DNA of 24,796 nt, taken from positions 1 to 24,796 of the forward strand of contig CAZFQS010000036.1 of the NCBI GenBank assembly GCA_964521285.1, in the 5' to 3' direction. A program made the translations under genes and the position numbers. This document shows positions 24,673 through 24,796 of the stretch, one piece after another. Below the pieces are notes generated by a model. The model was not told the DNA's origin. It made no database searches and saw only the letters and a program-made list of their open reading frames with translations. The DNA comes from G020354785 sp964521285 (GTDB taxonomy: Bacteria; Bacteroidota; Bacteroidia; Bacteroidales; UBA10428). The stretch's first letter is position 1. Every line of letters starts with the position of its first letter.

Positions 24673-24796
24673 GATTTAAGACCGACTTCCAGAAAAACAA
24701 GGATTGAAACAAAAAATGGCAGCAGGATACACAACATCGTTGTTAGATTTAAGACCGACTTCCAGAAAAACAAGGATTGAAACCTTCTATAAGTTC
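24673..24796 (+). CRISPR. CRISPR array, first two repeats and one complete spacer (continues past the right edge)
   Basis: Two identical 38-nt repeats occupy 24673-24710 and 24746-24783, beginning GATTTAAGACCG and ending CAAGGATTGAAAC. They are separated by a 35-nt spacer (24711-24745), giving a period of 73. The second spacer is cut off after 13 nt. The leading G might belong to the flanks, in which case the repeat is 37 nt. The 3' end ATTGAAAC is the typical handle of type I-B repeats, so the transcribed strand is plus, matching the cas genes. Internal pairing potential is weak. The visible spacer has no obvious match elsewhere in the window. Confidence 0.95.

Noticed and set aside
24470..24679. 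69-codon plus-strand frame between cas4 and the array
   Set aside because: It overlaps the end of cas4, runs through the leader and into the first repeat, and has no recognisable domain. A leader explains the region better.

Overview
The window looks like a chromosome segment from a low-GC member of the Bacteroidota. The evidence is the Reg_prop beta-propeller sensor at the left edge, promoter elements of the TAnnTTTG type, a near absence of Shine-Dalgarno sequences, and Bacteroidota-type families such as the Porin O/P-like barrel and a DUF6057-like membrane protein. No rRNA, tRNA or complete mobile element was seen.

Region 1 (1-8870) is a phosphate-starvation regulon. A truncated minus-strand sensor gene lies divergent from a one-direction cluster: outer-membrane porin, pstS, pstC, pstA, pstB, phoU, a PhoB-like response regulator and a PhoR-like histidine kinase. 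Phosphate would cross the outer membrane through the porin, bind the PstS lipoprotein and enter through PstC-PstA powered by PstB. PhoU and the two-component pair would report on the transporter and set expression. Two promoters in this cluster carry the same architecture: three direct repeats of TGTAAY/TGAAAY at an exact 11-bp period, with a TAAWATTG -7 box exactly 27 bp after the start of the third repeat. These are very probably Pho boxes.

Region 2 (8917-12260, minus strand) holds two translationally coupled genes: a polytopic membrane protein with a helical C-terminal half, and a lipoprotein joining one c-type haem motif (CINCH) to TolB-like propeller repeats. Their job is unknown.

Region 3 (12360-15886) is richer in GC in its coding part. 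An unrecognised protein with a possible C-terminal helix-turn-helix diverges from an AAA_14/DUF4143-type ATPase. Between them sits a perfect 15-bp inverted repeat that abuts the ATPase start codon. Beyond them are about 960 bp of gene-free DNA with the decayed C-terminus of a second DUF4143-type ATPase and several AT-rich palindromes.

Region 4 (15887-24796) is a complete type I-B-like CRISPR-Cas locus, all on the plus strand: cas8b-cas7-cas5-cas3-cas6-cas1-cas2-cas4, a leader, and the first two repeats of an array that runs off the right edge. Cas8b, Cas7, Cas5 and Cas6 would form the crRNA-guided surveillance complex, Cas3 would destroy the target, and Cas1-Cas2-Cas4 would acquire spacers. 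All catalytic motifs checked are present. Cas6 inside the operon and cas4 after cas2 depart from the common I-B order. I found no clearly undescribed system; the best leads are the divergent unknown-protein/ATPase pair with its operator-like repeat, the haem-propeller/membrane pair, and a palindrome shared by the cas upstream region and the CRISPR leader.
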